Positions 19,444 through 28,779 of a DNA stretch of 64,000 nucleotides are shown here, piece by piece; within the stretch, counting starts at the first letter, position 1; each line of letters opens with the position of its first letter. The translations under genes were made by a program, and so were the position numbers. Source of the stretch: Brevibacterium antiquum CNRZ 918 (GTDB lineage Bacteria; Actinomycetota; Actinomycetes; Actinomycetales; Brevibacteriaceae); NCBI RefSeq assembly GCF_900169145.1, contig NZ_FXZD01000001.1, positions 248,001-312,000 on the forward strand. The letters run 5' to 3'. The notes under the pieces were generated by a model. The model was not told where the DNA came from and made no database searches. It was given only the letters and a program-made list of their open reading frames with translations.

Positions 19444-20231
19444 CGAGCTCAGGACCCCGAACCGGTACCACCCTCGACGCCGTCGCTCAGGCCGGCCGCA
19501 AGGCCGCACTGATCGGGTATCTCCCCGTCGGCTTCCCCTCTGTCGAGGGTTCCATCGAAGCCATGGTCGAACTCGTGAAGTCCGGCGTCGACATCGTGGA
19601 AGTCGGCATGCCGTACTCGGACCCGGGAATGGACGGTCCCGTCATCCAGCGCGCCGCCGAGCAGGGGCTGAACGCCGGAGTGCGCACCTCCGACATCTTC
19701 ACCGCCGTCTCAGCCGTTGCAGAAGCCGGAGGTACCGCCGTCGTGATGAGCTACTGGAACCTGGTGCTGCAGTACGGTGTGAGCGCCTTCGCCCGAGATC
19801 TGGACTCCGCCGGCGGGGGAGGCATCATCACCCCTGACCTCATCCCCGATGAGGCAGCGGCATGGACTGCGGCTTCGGACGAGTACGATCTTGACCGCAT
19901 CTTCCTCGCCGCTCCCTCCTCAACGCCTGAACGTCTGTCCAAGATCGTCGACGCGAGCCGCGGATTCGTCTATGCCGCCTCGACGATGGGAGTGACCGGA
20001 GTCCGCTCCGAGGTCGACAACCATGCTCGCGAGCTTGTCACACGTCTCAAGGACACCGGAGCCCAGCACGCCTGCGTCGGGCTCGGAGTTTCGACTCGTG
20101 ACCAGGCCGCAGAGGTTGCCGAATACGCTGACGGCGTCATCGTCGGATCTGCCCTCGTGCGTGCTCTCGACAGCGACGGAGTCAGCGGTATCGCAACTCT
20201 TGCCGCGGAGCTCGCTGAGGGCTGTGCATGA
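19440..20231 (+). CDS. trpA: Tryptophan synthase alpha chain
   Basis: Cleaves indole-3-glycerol phosphate to indole and glyceraldehyde 3-phosphate, channelling indole to TrpB. It is 263 aa from the ATG at 19440, which overlaps the trpB stop as [22 protein letters not shown] carries both the catalytic Glu and Asp regions; [12 protein letters not shown] and [28 protein letters not shown] are the phosphate-binding parts. Its stop overlaps a small membrane-protein gene rather than lgt, the common neighbour in relatives. Confidence 0.96.
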   Translation: MTSSGPRTGTTLDAVAQAGRKAALIGYLPVGFPSVEGSIEAMVELVKSGVDIVEVGMPYSDPGMDGPVIQRAAEQGLNAGVRTSDIFTAVSAVAEAGGTAVVMSYWNLVLQYGVSAFARDLDSAGGGGIITPDLIPDEAAAWTAASDEYDLDRIFLAAPSSTPERLSKIVDASRGFVYAASTMGVTGVRSEVDNHARELVTRLKDTGAQHACVGLGVSTRDQAAEVAEYADGVIVGSALVRALDSDGVSGIATLAAELAEGCA

Positions 20232-20524
20232 GCCTGACCGAACTGCTGACCTCCGGTGCTGGGCTTCGCCTCGGCTCCGTTACGATCCCGGTCTGGGCGC
20301 TGTGGGCCATTGCGCTGCTCGTGGTGCTCGTCATCGTCTCCATCATCATCGTCCGCCTCATTCGGCGCGCCCGAAAGATCACTCGGGCGACGAACGACAC
20401 CTCTCAGGCAGCCGACGGTGAGCACACCTTCGGGTCCTATGGAGCCGTCACCTCGGCGATCTCCATCACCCCCGATGTGAGGCGGCGTGCACGGGGCAAC
20501 GGCGGGTCGACAACCGACGACTGA
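20228..20524 (+). CDS. Small single-pass membrane protein, unknown function
   Basis: 98 residues: a strong hydrophobic helix at about 20-43, a basic stretch just after it (RLIRRARKITR), then a polar tail. It has no motif I recognise. The ATG overlaps the trpA stop as ATGA, so it is almost certainly cotranslated with the trp genes and is a real gene despite its size. It lies where lgt is often found in related genomes, but it is far too short and lacks any Lgt motif. Confidence 0.65.
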   Translation: MSLTELLTSGAGLRLGSVTIPVWALWAIALLVVLVIVSIIIVRLIRRARKITRATNDTSQAADGEHTFGSYGAVTSAISITPDVRRRARGNGGSTTDD

Positions 20525-20570
20525 GACTTTTAGGTTCGTTTTACGGTCCTTTTTCTATTCCATTCGGATT

Positions 20571-20623
20571 CACCACATGGTGTATGTTGGGTTACCGACT
20601 GTGAGAACCACGTCACAATTGTG
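20571..20623. promoter_or_regulatory. Two dyad-symmetric sites in the gltB leader
   Basis: CACCACATGGTG at 20571-20582 has 5-base inverted arms around CA, and CACAATTGTG at 20614-20623 is a perfect 10-base palindrome. Both lie in an A+T-richer stretch upstream of gltB. They could be operator half-sites; no known regulator can be assigned. Confidence 0.3.
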
Positions 20624-20711
20624 TCTGAGGACGATCTTCGAAGGGCACCGCGAAAACAGCTAGGGACAGCGCCGTCTTTAACGTAAACTCCTACACCCCG
20701 TGAAGGCAGCG

Positions 20712-23700
20712 ATGTACATTGAACACTCAACGACCCCGAAAGCTCCGCGTCAACCAGTTCGTGCCGGACTCTACGATCCGGCACTCGAGCACGACGCATG
20801 TGGGCTGGCGCTCATCGTCCGCTACCGTGGCCCGGCAGACCATGAGGTCGTCGAACAGGCTCTGACCGCACTGCGCAAACTCGAACACCGAGGCGGCATC
20901 GGCTCCGATGAAGGCACAGGGGATGGTGCCGGGATCACCCTGCAGATACCCCACGACTATTTCGCCGAGGTGCTCGGTGCTGACGGCGTCGAACTTCCGG
21001 AGCCGGGCAGCTACGCCGCAGGCATCGGCTTCTTCGCCCAGGACTACCGACAGGATCTCATCCCCGACGTGGCTATCCCCACGGACGACAGGGATGCTCC
21101 GGTCACAGAGGGCAGGAACGATTCGCACGAGGATCAGGACGACCTCGTCAAGCGGATCGCCGCCGAAGAGGGACTGAAGGTCCTTGCCTTCCGCGACGTG
21201 CCCCACGACGCGAGCGTGCTGGGCGAGACCGCACGCACCACGATGCCGCGCATGCGCCAGCTCTTCCTCGCCATCGACGAGCGGTATCCCTCCCGGGACC
21301 CACAGGATCTGAGCCGCCGGTCCTACATCGTGAGGAAGCGCCTCGACCATGCGGGTCTCTACTGCCCTTCTCTCAACCCGGGCACCATCACCTATAAGGG
21401 CATGCTCTCAACGGGCCAGCTCTCCGCCTTCTACACGGAACTGCTCGACGAACGGCTGACCTCTCGGATCGCGCTCGTGCATTCTCGCTTCTCGACGAAC
21501 ACGTTCCCGTCCTGGCAGCTGGCGCAGCCCTTCGGCACGATCGCCCACAACGGTGAGATCAACACGGTGCGCGGCAACCGCAACTGGATGCAGGCCAGGG
21601 AATCGAAGCTGGCCTCGGACCTGCTCGTCTCCCCGGTGCCCGGCACCTCGACGAGCTTGGACAGATTGTGCCCGATCGTGCCGCCCGGCGCCTCGGACTC
21701 GGCGTCATTCAATTCGGTGCTCGAACTCATGGTTGCCTCGGGCAGGTCGCTGCCGCAGGCGATGCTGATGATGATCCCGGAGGCTTGGGAGAACAACCCC
21801 GGCATGGGAGAGTCACGCAAGGCGTTCTATGAGTATCATTCGCTGCTGATGGAGCCGTGGGACGGACCCGCCTGCGTGGGATTCACCGACGGGAAGCTGG
21901 CAGGGGCGGTCCTCGATCGCAACGGCCTGCGTCCTGCGCGCTATGTCATGACCTCCGACACCGTGGTCCTGGCCAGTGAGATCGGCGTTGTCGACCTGCC
22001 CGAAGCGGACATCGTTGCTCGCGGTCGGCTGACGCCTGGACGCATGTTCCTCGTCGACACCGAGTCCGAACGGATCATCTCCGACACGGAGATCAAGAAT
22101 CAGCTCGCCACTGAGCATCCCTATGAAGAGTGGGTCAAGAGCTGTTCGCGCCGCCTCGCGGATCTGCCCACTCGGATCCACGTCACTCACCCGCAGTCAT
22201 CGGTGCGCAGGCGTCAGCGAACCTTCGGCTACACCGAGGAGGAGCTGCGTATCCTCATCTCGCCGATGGCCGAGACCGGGGCAGAGCCCCTGGGGGCCAT
22301 GGGTACGGACACGGCGATCGCGGCCTTGAGCAAACGACCGAGGCTGCTCTTCGACTACTTCCATCAGAACTTCGCTCAGGTGACGAATCCGCCGCTGGAC
22401 TCAATCCGCGAAGACATCGTCACCAGCATGTCCTCGGGCATCGGGCGCGAAGGCAACCTGCTGCAGTTCTCCGAGCCGGACTCCGCGCATATCCTGCTCG
22501 ATCAGCCGGTCATCGACAACGACGAACTGACGGCGATCTCGTACGTCCAGGGCCACCACCTCGGCGTCGACAATGGACGACCCAGTGTGACGCTGGCCGG
22601 CCTGTATTCGGTGAATGCCGGGCCTGATGCCATGGCAAAGCGTCTCGAGGCGCTGTGTCGGGAAGCCAGCGCGGCCGTCGAGGCCGGAGCAGTGTTCATC
22701 ATCCTCAGCGATCGGGACTCGACAGCTGATCTTGCTCCGATTCCGTCGCTGCTGCTGACTTCGGCCCTTCACCACCACCTGGTGCGGCAGCGTTCGCGGA
22801 CGCGGGTGTCCATCATCGTCGAAGCCGGCGATGTCCGTGAGGTCCACCATGTCGCCACTCTGGTCGCATTCGGTGCCTCCGCCGTCAACCCGTACCTCGC
22901 CATGGAGACCGCCGAAGCGCTCGTGCGCTCAGACAGGATCCGCGGCATCAGCGAATCTGCGGCCGTGGAGAATGTGCTCACGGCACTGAACAAGGGGCTG
23001 CTGAAGATCATGTCGAAGATGGGGATCTCGACTGTCCAGTCCTACCACGGAGCCCAGACCTTCGAGTCCCTCGGGCTTTCGGACGACTTCATCGACGAGT
23101 TCTTCACCTCCACCCCGCACCAGCTCGGGGGCAAGGGAATCATTGAGATCACCGCGGAATCAAGTGCTCGGCATGCCGACGCCTACCGTGATGACCATCC
23201 ACGGCCCTCGCACCGGAATCTGCTGGTCGGAGGCGAATATCAGTGGCGGCGGGAAGGTCCGGGCCACCTGTTCAACCCGGAGACGATCTTCAAGCTCCAG
23301 CACTCCACTGCCACAGGTCGCTTCGACATCTTCGAGCAGTACACCCACGCCGTCGACGAGCAGTCACGTGAGCTCATGACTCTGCGCGGACTGTTCGACC
23401 TCGTGCCCACGGAATCGGGTCCGATCGACATCGCCGAGGTGGAGCCGGCCAGCGAGATCATGAAGCGCTTCTCGACAGGTGCCATGAGCTACGGCTCACT
23501 GTCCCAAGAGGCACACGAGACTCTGGCCATCGCGATGAACCGCATCGGCGGAAGGTCGAACACCGGTGAAGGTGGAGAGGACACCGAACGTCTCGTCGAT
23601 CCCGAACGCCGATCGGCTGTCAAGCAGATCGCCAGCGGACGTTTCGGGGTCACCAGCCATTACCTCACCGAGGCCGACGACCTGCAGATCAAGATGGCTC

Positions 23701-25412
23701 AGGGCGCGAAGCCGGGAGAGGGCGGACAGCTGCCCGGGGCGAAGGTCTACCCGTGGATCGCGAAGACCAGACATGCCACTCCCGGAGTGGGGCTGATCTC
23801 TCCGCCGCCGCATCACGACATCTATTCGATCGAGGACCTTGCTCAGCTCATCCACGATCTCGGTCGCGCCAATGCCAGGGCCCGCGTGCACGTGAAACTC
23901 GTGTCCGGGATCGGCGTCGGCACGGTGGCCGCAGGGGTGGCCAAGGCCGGAGCGGACGTCGTCCTCGTCTCCGGTCACGACGGAGGCACCGGGGCCAGCC
24001 CGCTGAACTCCCTCAAGCATGCCGGCACCCCCTGGGAACTCGGCTTGGCCGAAGCCCAGCAGACCCTGGTGCTCAACGGTCTGCGAGAGAAGGTCAGCGT
24101 GCAGGTCGACGGCCAGCTCAAGACCGGCCGCGACGTCATCATCGCCGCCCTGCTGGGTGGTGAGGAGTTCGGATTCGCGACCACGGCACTCGTGGTCTCC
24201 GGCTGCATCATGATGCGTGTGTGCCACAAGGACACATGTCCTGTCGGTGTCGCGACTCAGAACCCGAAGCTGCGCGAACGCTTCCATGGCCAGGCCGATC
24301 ACGTCGTGAACTTCTTCACCTTCATCGCCGAGGAGGTCCGCGGCTACCTTGCGCAGCTGGGCTTGCGCTCACTCGACGAGGCGATCGGTGCTGTCGAGAG
24401 GCTGCGCATCGATGAGAAGCGTGCCGAGGCCTCAGGCCTCGACCTCGATCTGGCCGCGATCCTCACCGTGCCCGAGGACGTCCATGGCAACACCGCAGTG
24501 CCGCGCAAACGCACCACTGAGGTCAACCGCGACTTCGCCGGGGAGCTGGACCTGCGTCTGCTGGCCGAGGCCGGGGAGTCGATCGAGTCCGGGGCCACGG
24601 TCACGATCACCTCGGCGATCGAGAACACGGACCGCAGCGTCGGCACCCTGCTGGGGCACAATGTCACGCTCGCCCATGCCGAAGTGGGCCTGCCCGAGCA
24701 CACGATCAGGCTCGACCTGCACGGCACGGCCGGGCAGTCACTCGGTGCCTTCCTGCCTCGCGGAGTCACCATCGACCTGCATGGCGACGCCAACGACTAC
24801 GTCGGCAAGGGGCTCTCGGGCGGGACCATCAGCGTGCATCCGCACGAGGAGAACCCGACCAGACCCGAGCACAACGTCATCGCCGGCAACGTGCTGGGCT
24901 ACGGCGCGACCGCCGGCAAGCTGTTCGTCTCCGGCCAGGTGGGGGAGCGGTTCATGGTGCGCAATTCGGGCGCCGAAGCAGTGGTCGAAGGGATCGGTGA
25001 CCACGGGCTCGAATACATGACCGGAGGCCTCGCTGTGATCCTCGGCAGCACCGGACGCAACTTCGCCGCCGGTATGTCGGGCGGCACTGCCTACGTCCTG
25101 GACTTCAACCCCGCCAAGCTCAACCCCAAGGAACGCGCTGCCGGCGTATTCCGGTTCACCGGGGTGGGAATCTCCGATATGGAGGTCCTCCAGCGCCTGT
25201 TGGGTGAACATGTTCAGTGGACGGGCTCGCCCCTGGCTACCCAGCTGCTTGACGGACTGCGCCGAGGAGAGGACGTCCTCTCCCGCTTCACAAAGATCAT
25301 TCCCGTCGCCTATGCGATGGTCAAAGACGTTCAGGAAGAGTTCATCGCGGCAGGTCAGTCCGCGGATTCGGACGACGCCTGGCACAAGATTCTGGAGGTC
25401 GCCAATGGCTGA
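20712..25412 (+). CDS. gltB: Glutamate synthase (NADPH) large subunit
   Basis: Transfers the amide of glutamine to 2-oxoglutarate, giving two glutamates. It is about 1,566 aa. A short propeptide precedes the nucleophile Cys in LYDPALEHDACGLALI (class II glutaminase). The FMN-barrel synthase domain includes AQGAKPGEGGQLPGAKVYPW and VSGHDGGTGASPLNSLKHAG. The 3Fe-4S cysteines are in GCIMMRVCHKDTCPVG (C-x5-C-x4-C around residue 1171). The C-terminal GXGXG beta-helix follows. I prefer the ATG at 20712, preceded by GAAGG; a GTG at 20700 would add four residues. Confidence 0.96.
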   Translation: MYIEHSTTPKAPRQPVRAGLYDPALEHDACGLALIVRYRGPADHEVVEQALTALRKLEHRGGIGSDEGTGDGAGITLQIPHDYFAEVLGADGVELPEPGSYAAGIGFFAQDYRQDLIPDVAIPTDDRDAPVTEGRNDSHEDQDDLVKRIAAEEGLKVLAFRDVPHDASVLGETARTTMPRMRQLFLAIDERYPSRDPQDLSRRSYIVRKRLDHAGLYCPSLNPGTITYKGMLSTGQLSAFYTELLDERLTSRIALVHSRFSTNTFPSWQLAQPFGTIAHNGEINTVRGNRNWMQARESKLASDLLVSPVPGTSTSLDRLCPIVPPGASDSASFNSVLELMVASGRSLPQAMLMMIPEAWENNPGMGESRKAFYEYHSLLMEPWDGPACVGFTDGKLAGAVLDRNGLRPARYVMTSDTVVLASEIGVVDLPEADIVARGRLTPGRMFLVDTESERIISDTEIKNQLATEHPYEEWVKSCSRRLADLPTRIHVTHPQSSVRRRQRTFGYTEEELRILISPMAETGAEPLGAMGTDTAIAALSKRPRLLFDYFHQNFAQVTNPPLDSIREDIVTSMSSGIGREGNLLQFSEPDSAHILLDQPVIDNDELTAISYVQGHHLGVDNGRPSVTLAGLYSVNAGPDAMAKRLEALCREASAAVEAGAVFIILSDRDSTADLAPIPSLLLTSALHHHLVRQRSRTRVSIIVEAGDVREVHHVATLVAFGASAVNPYLAMETAEALVRSDRIRGISESAAVENVLTALNKGLLKIMSKMGISTVQSYHGAQTFESLGLSDDFIDEFFTSTPHQLGGKGIIEITAESSARHADAYRDDHPRPSHRNLLVGGEYQWRREGPGHLFNPETIFKLQHSTATGRFDIFEQYTHAVDEQSRELMTLRGLFDLVPTESGPIDIAEVEPASEIMKRFSTGAMSYGSLSQEAHETLAIAMNRIGGRSNTGEGGEDTERLVDPERRSAVKQIASGRFGVTSHYLTEADDLQIKMAQGAKPGEGGQLPGAKVYPWIAKTRHATPGVGLISPPPHHDIYSIEDLAQLIHDLGRANARARVHVKLVSGIGVGTVAAGVAKAGADVVLVSGHDGGTGASPLNSLKHAGTPWELGLAEAQQTLVLNGLREKVSVQVDGQLKTGRDVIIAALLGGEEFGFATTALVVSGCIMMRVCHKDTCPVGVATQNPKLRERFHGQADHVVNFFTFIAEEVRGYLAQLGLRSLDEAIGAVERLRIDEKRAEASGLDLDLAAILTVPEDVHGNTAVPRKRTTEVNRDFAGELDLRLLAEAGESIESGATVTITSAIENTDRSVGTLLGHNVTLAHAEVGLPEHTIRLDLHGTAGQSLGAFLPRGVTIDLHGDANDYVGKGLSGGTISVHPHEENPTRPEHNVIAGNVLGYGATAGKLFVSGQVGERFMVRNSGAEAVVEGIGDHGLEYMTGGLAVILGSTGRNFAAGMSGGTAYVLDFNPAKLNPKERAAGVFRFTGVGISDMEVLQRLLGEHVQWTGSPLATQLLDGLRRGEDVLSRFTKIIPVAYAMVKDVQEEFIAAGQSADSDDAWHKILEVANG

Positions 25413-26859
25413 TCCACATGGATTCCTCACCACCGACCAGCGCGAGCTGCCACGGCGGCGCCCGGTTCCCATCCGACTCATGGACTACCGCGAGGTCTAC
25501 GAAGCAGGCGATCCGGAGCAGCTGCGCAGGCAGGCATCGCGGTGCATGGACTGCGGCGTTCCTTTCTGCCATCAGGGCTGCCCCCTGGGCAATCTGATTC
25601 CGGAGTTCAACGATGCGATGTATCGCGGTGAGCTTCCGCGGGCCGTCGAACTTCTGCATGCAACGAACAACTTCCCGGAATTCACCGGTCGCGCGTGCCC
25701 GGCACCGTGTGAGAATGCCTGCGTCCTCGGGATCAATCAGCCTGCAGTGACGATCAAGCAGGTGGAGGTCTCGATCGTCGACCAGGGCTTCGCCGCCGGA
25801 CTCATCCAGCCGGTGATTCCTGAACGGATCACCGGGCAGACCGTTGCCGTCATCGGCTCCGGTCCGACCGGACTCGCCGCAGCCCAGCAGCTGACACGGG
25901 CTGGGCATACCGTCGTCGTCCACGAACGCGACGACCGCCTCGGCGGACTGCTGCGCTACGGGATCCCGGATTTCAAGCTCGAGAAGCAGCACATCGACCG
26001 TCGTCTCGATCAGATGCGCGCAGAAGGCACCCGGTTCAAGACGTCGGTCGAGATCGGCAGGGACATCAGCCTTGAGGACCTGCAGTCGAGCTTCGATGCC
26101 GTCATCGTGTGCACAGGTGCCACAGTGCCCCGTGATATGACCATCGCCGGCCGCGAGCTTCGCGGAGTCGAATTTGCGATGGACTATCTGGTGCCCTCGA
26201 ATCGTGTGCAGGCGGGGGAGCGCCCTGGACCCGGTGGAGTGGAGAGCCACATCGACGCTCAGGGAAAGCACGTGGTCATCATCGGCGGTGGCGACACGGG
26301 TGCGGACTGTCTGGGAACGGCCCTGCGGCAGACTGCAGCCTCGGTCACGACGCTGGCGATCGGAGCTCAGCCGCCCATCGACCGCAGCGAGGCAGATCCC
26401 TGGCCCACCGTCCCGCGCATCTTCGAAGTCCAGTCCTCTCATGAGGAGGGCGGCACGCGGCGCTACCTCGCATCGACGACAGGGTTCGCCGGAGACGAGG
26501 AAGGCCGGGTGGTCGGGATCGATGTGGCAGAGACCCAGTTCGTCGACGGTCGCCGTGTGCCGACTCCTGGCACCGAGCACCGCCTGGATGCCGACCTCGT
26601 GCTCCTGGCCCTCGGCTTCTCTGGGCCGGAATCCGACGCTCTCGGCCTCGACGTCAGCGACAGCGGCGCCTTCGCTCGCGACGAGACCTATCTCGGTTCG
26701 ACTCCCGGAGTGTTCATCGCCGGTGACGCTGGGCGTGGTCAGTCGCTCATCGTATGGGCGATCGCCGAGGGACGGTCGGTCGCGGCCGAGGTCGATCGTT
26801 TCCTCACGGGCTCGACTCGGCTGCCTGAACCCGTCGGACCACACGACAGATCGTTTTAA
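25405..26859 (+). CDS. gltD: Glutamate synthase (NADPH) small subunit
   Basis: FAD/NADPH oxidoreductase that feeds electrons to GltB. It is 484 aa. Two iron-sulfur cysteine groups lie near the N-terminus (CMDCGVPFCHQGCPLGN and CPAPCENACVLGI). The FAD-binding AVIGSGPTGLAAAQ and the NADPH-binding VIIGGGDTGADCLGTA are intact, and GVFIAGDAGRGQSLIVWAI closes the FAD domain. The ATG at 25405 has GGAGG at 25395-25399 and overlaps the end of gltB; a longer in-frame extension into gltB is not credible. Confidence 0.95.
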   Translation: MADPHGFLTTDQRELPRRRPVPIRLMDYREVYEAGDPEQLRRQASRCMDCGVPFCHQGCPLGNLIPEFNDAMYRGELPRAVELLHATNNFPEFTGRACPAPCENACVLGINQPAVTIKQVEVSIVDQGFAAGLIQPVIPERITGQTVAVIGSGPTGLAAAQQLTRAGHTVVVHERDDRLGGLLRYGIPDFKLEKQHIDRRLDQMRAEGTRFKTSVEIGRDISLEDLQSSFDAVIVCTGATVPRDMTIAGRELRGVEFAMDYLVPSNRVQAGERPGPGGVESHIDAQGKHVVIIGGGDTGADCLGTALRQTAASVTTLAIGAQPPIDRSEADPWPTVPRIFEVQSSHEEGGTRRYLASTTGFAGDEEGRVVGIDVAETQFVDGRRVPTPGTEHRLDADLVLLALGFSGPESDALGLDVSDSGAFARDETYLGSTPGVFIAGDAGRGQSLIVWAIAEGRSVAAEVDRFLTGSTRLPEPVGPHDRSF

Positions 26860-26932
26860 ATGTTAAGATGATCTGTGTCAATTAATGAGAAGTCCGCACA
26901 TCGGTGTGCGTGACTCTCCTCCGACGAACAGA

Positions 26933-26962
26933 CGTGGCGGGCGGTTCGGATCGCCCGCCACG
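26933..26962 (+). terminator. Hairpin between gltD and pyk
   Basis: CGTGGCGGGCG at 26933-26943 and CGCCCGCCACG at 26952-26962 form a perfect 11-base stem with an 8-base loop. There is no U-run. It is likely the end of the gltBD transcript, placed directly upstream of the pyk -10 box. Confidence 0.6.
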
Positions 26963-26969
26963 GTACAGG

Positions 26970-26975
26970 TAGGGT
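26970..26975 (+). promoter_or_regulatory. Probable -10 box for leaderless pyk mRNA
   Basis: TAGGGT ends 8 bases before the pyk ATG. The match is only to TAnnnT, and the hairpin just upstream occupies the -35 region, so this is tentative. Confidence 0.4.
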
Positions 26976-26982
26976 GGTGTGC

Positions 26983-28530
26983 ATGAGGCGTGCAAAGATA
27001 GTCGCAACATTAGGTCCGAATCAGAACTCCTATGAAGAGATCCGCGCGCTCGTCGACGAAGGCGTCGACGTGGCCAGATTCAATCTCAGCCACGGCAAGC
27101 GGGAAGAACACGAAGAGAAATTCGCCTGGGTGCGCCAGGCCGCGCTCGACACCGGCCGCGCCGTCGCGTTGCTGCTCGATCTGCAGGGCCCGAAGATCAG
27201 GGTCGGCAATTTCGCCAACGGCAAGGAAGAGCTGGTCGAAGGCGCAGCCTTCACGATCACTAACCGCGACATCGCCGGCACCGCCGAGGTCGTGAGCACC
27301 ACACTGTCGACTCTGCCGAGCGATGTGTCCGTCGGCGATCCGCTGCTCATCGACGATGGGCGCCTGCGTCTGCGTGCCACCGAGGTCACCGACACCGATG
27401 TCGTCACCGAGGTGGAGATCGGTGGAACGATCTCGAACCACAAGGGCATCAACCTTCCCGGTGTTCCGGTCTCCGTGCCGGCGCTGTCGGAGAAGGACAT
27501 CGAGGACCTCAAGTGGGGCCTCAAACTCGGCTTCGACTGGGTGGCGCTGTCCTTCGTCCGCAGTCCCGAGGACATGGATGATGTCAGGGCAGTCATGGAC
27601 GAGGTCGGCATCTCCGCACCCGTCATCGCCAAGCTGGAGAAGCCGCAGGCCGTCGATCAGCTCGATGCGGTCATCGATGCCTTCGATGGAATCATGGTCG
27701 CCCGCGGCGACCTCGGTGTGGAACTGCCCCTGGAGCAGGTTCCGATCGTGCAGAAGCGTGCGGTTGAGATCGCCCGTCAGCAGGCCAAGCCCGTGATCGT
27801 GGCCACTCAGATGCTCGAGACCATGATCGATGCGGCCAGGCCCACTCGCGCCGAGGCGAGCGACTGCGCCAACGCCGTCCTCGATGGAGCCGATGCTCTG
27901 ATGCTCTCCGGTGAGACTTCAGTGGGCGACTACTGGGTCGAAGCGATCAGGACCATGAGCCGCATCATCGAGTCGACCGAGGAACACGGCATGGAACGGA
28001 TCCCGCAGCTGGGCACAGTTCCTCACACCAAAGGTGGGGCTGTGACGGCCGCAGCGGTTCAGATTGCTGAACAGCTCGATATCGATCTGCTGTGCACCTT
28101 CTCCCAGACGGGTGACTCCGTACGCCGGATGTCGCGTCTGCGTCCCGCCTGGCCGATCCTCGGCTTCACCCCCGATGCTCAGGTTCGCCACCAGCTGGCA
28201 CTGACCTGGGGTGTGCGCCCCTACCTGGTCAAGACTGTGCGGCACACGGATCAGATGGCCAGACAGGTCGATGCCGTGCTGCTCGCGGACGGAACAGCCC
28301 ACGAGGGTGATCAGTCCATCCTTGTGGCCGGGTCACCTCCTGGAATCCCCGGGTCGACCAATGCTCTGCGCATCCACACGATGGGTGATGCCGCCAAGGG
28401 TGTTGCTGCTGCTTACGAAGACTCCTCGGACGATGAGGAAGATCCTTTGGCCGGGTACGGCATCGTCTCCGAAACGCCGGTCACTCATGAGGTGCCGATC
28501 GTCAAGGAGAACGGCACACCGAGGCACTGA
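26983..28530 (+). CDS. pyk: Pyruvate kinase
   Basis: Last step of glycolysis: phosphoenolpyruvate and ADP to pyruvate and ATP. It is 515 aa from the ATG at 26983, which gives the classic N-terminus MRRAKIVATLGPNQNSYEEI. Active-site segments are FNLSHGKREEH, LLDLQGPKIRVG, APVIAKLEKPQAVDQLD with the catalytic Lys, and MVARGDLGVELPLEQVP. The C-terminal allosteric domain runs from about residue 355. About 45 C-terminal residues (EDSSDDEEDPL onward) are acidic and extend past the usual end. A hairpin follows the stop. Confidence 0.95.
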   Translation: MRRAKIVATLGPNQNSYEEIRALVDEGVDVARFNLSHGKREEHEEKFAWVRQAALDTGRAVALLLDLQGPKIRVGNFANGKEELVEGAAFTITNRDIAGTAEVVSTTLSTLPSDVSVGDPLLIDDGRLRLRATEVTDTDVVTEVEIGGTISNHKGINLPGVPVSVPALSEKDIEDLKWGLKLGFDWVALSFVRSPEDMDDVRAVMDEVGISAPVIAKLEKPQAVDQLDAVIDAFDGIMVARGDLGVELPLEQVPIVQKRAVEIARQQAKPVIVATQMLETMIDAARPTRAEASDCANAVLDGADALMLSGETSVGDYWVEAIRTMSRIIESTEEHGMERIPQLGTVPHTKGGAVTAAAVQIAEQLDIDLLCTFSQTGDSVRRMSRLRPAWPILGFTPDAQVRHQLALTWGVRPYLVKTVRHTDQMARQVDAVLLADGTAHEGDQSILVAGSPPGIPGSTNALRIHTMGDAAKGVAAAYEDSSDDEEDPLAGYGIVSETPVTHEVPIVKENGTPRH

Positions 28531-28540
28531 GGCTCTCTGA

Positions 28541-28575
28541 AACGGCGGCTGCCCCTTCATGAGGTGGCCGCCGTT
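28541..28575 (+). terminator. Terminator hairpin after pyk
   Basis: AACGGCGGC at 28541-28549 pairs with GCCGCCGTT at 28567-28575 (9 perfect base pairs). It lies 11 bases after the pyk stop. No long U-tract follows. Confidence 0.65.
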
Positions 28576-28779
28576 GTCATGTCCCGATGACATATGCGCG
28601 AGCAGCCACCTGAGCGGTTGGCGCCAGTGAGAGCCACTTCACTCGGACTTGCGGAATTTCTGAGATTGCTCAACAGTTGTGCTGTGAGTTGAACATTGCC
28701 TGAACTGAGATTCGCTCGAAGTGAGCGGCGTTCGGGTTGAGCATCATTCGGAAACCGACAGACGAAGAAGAGGAATGGC

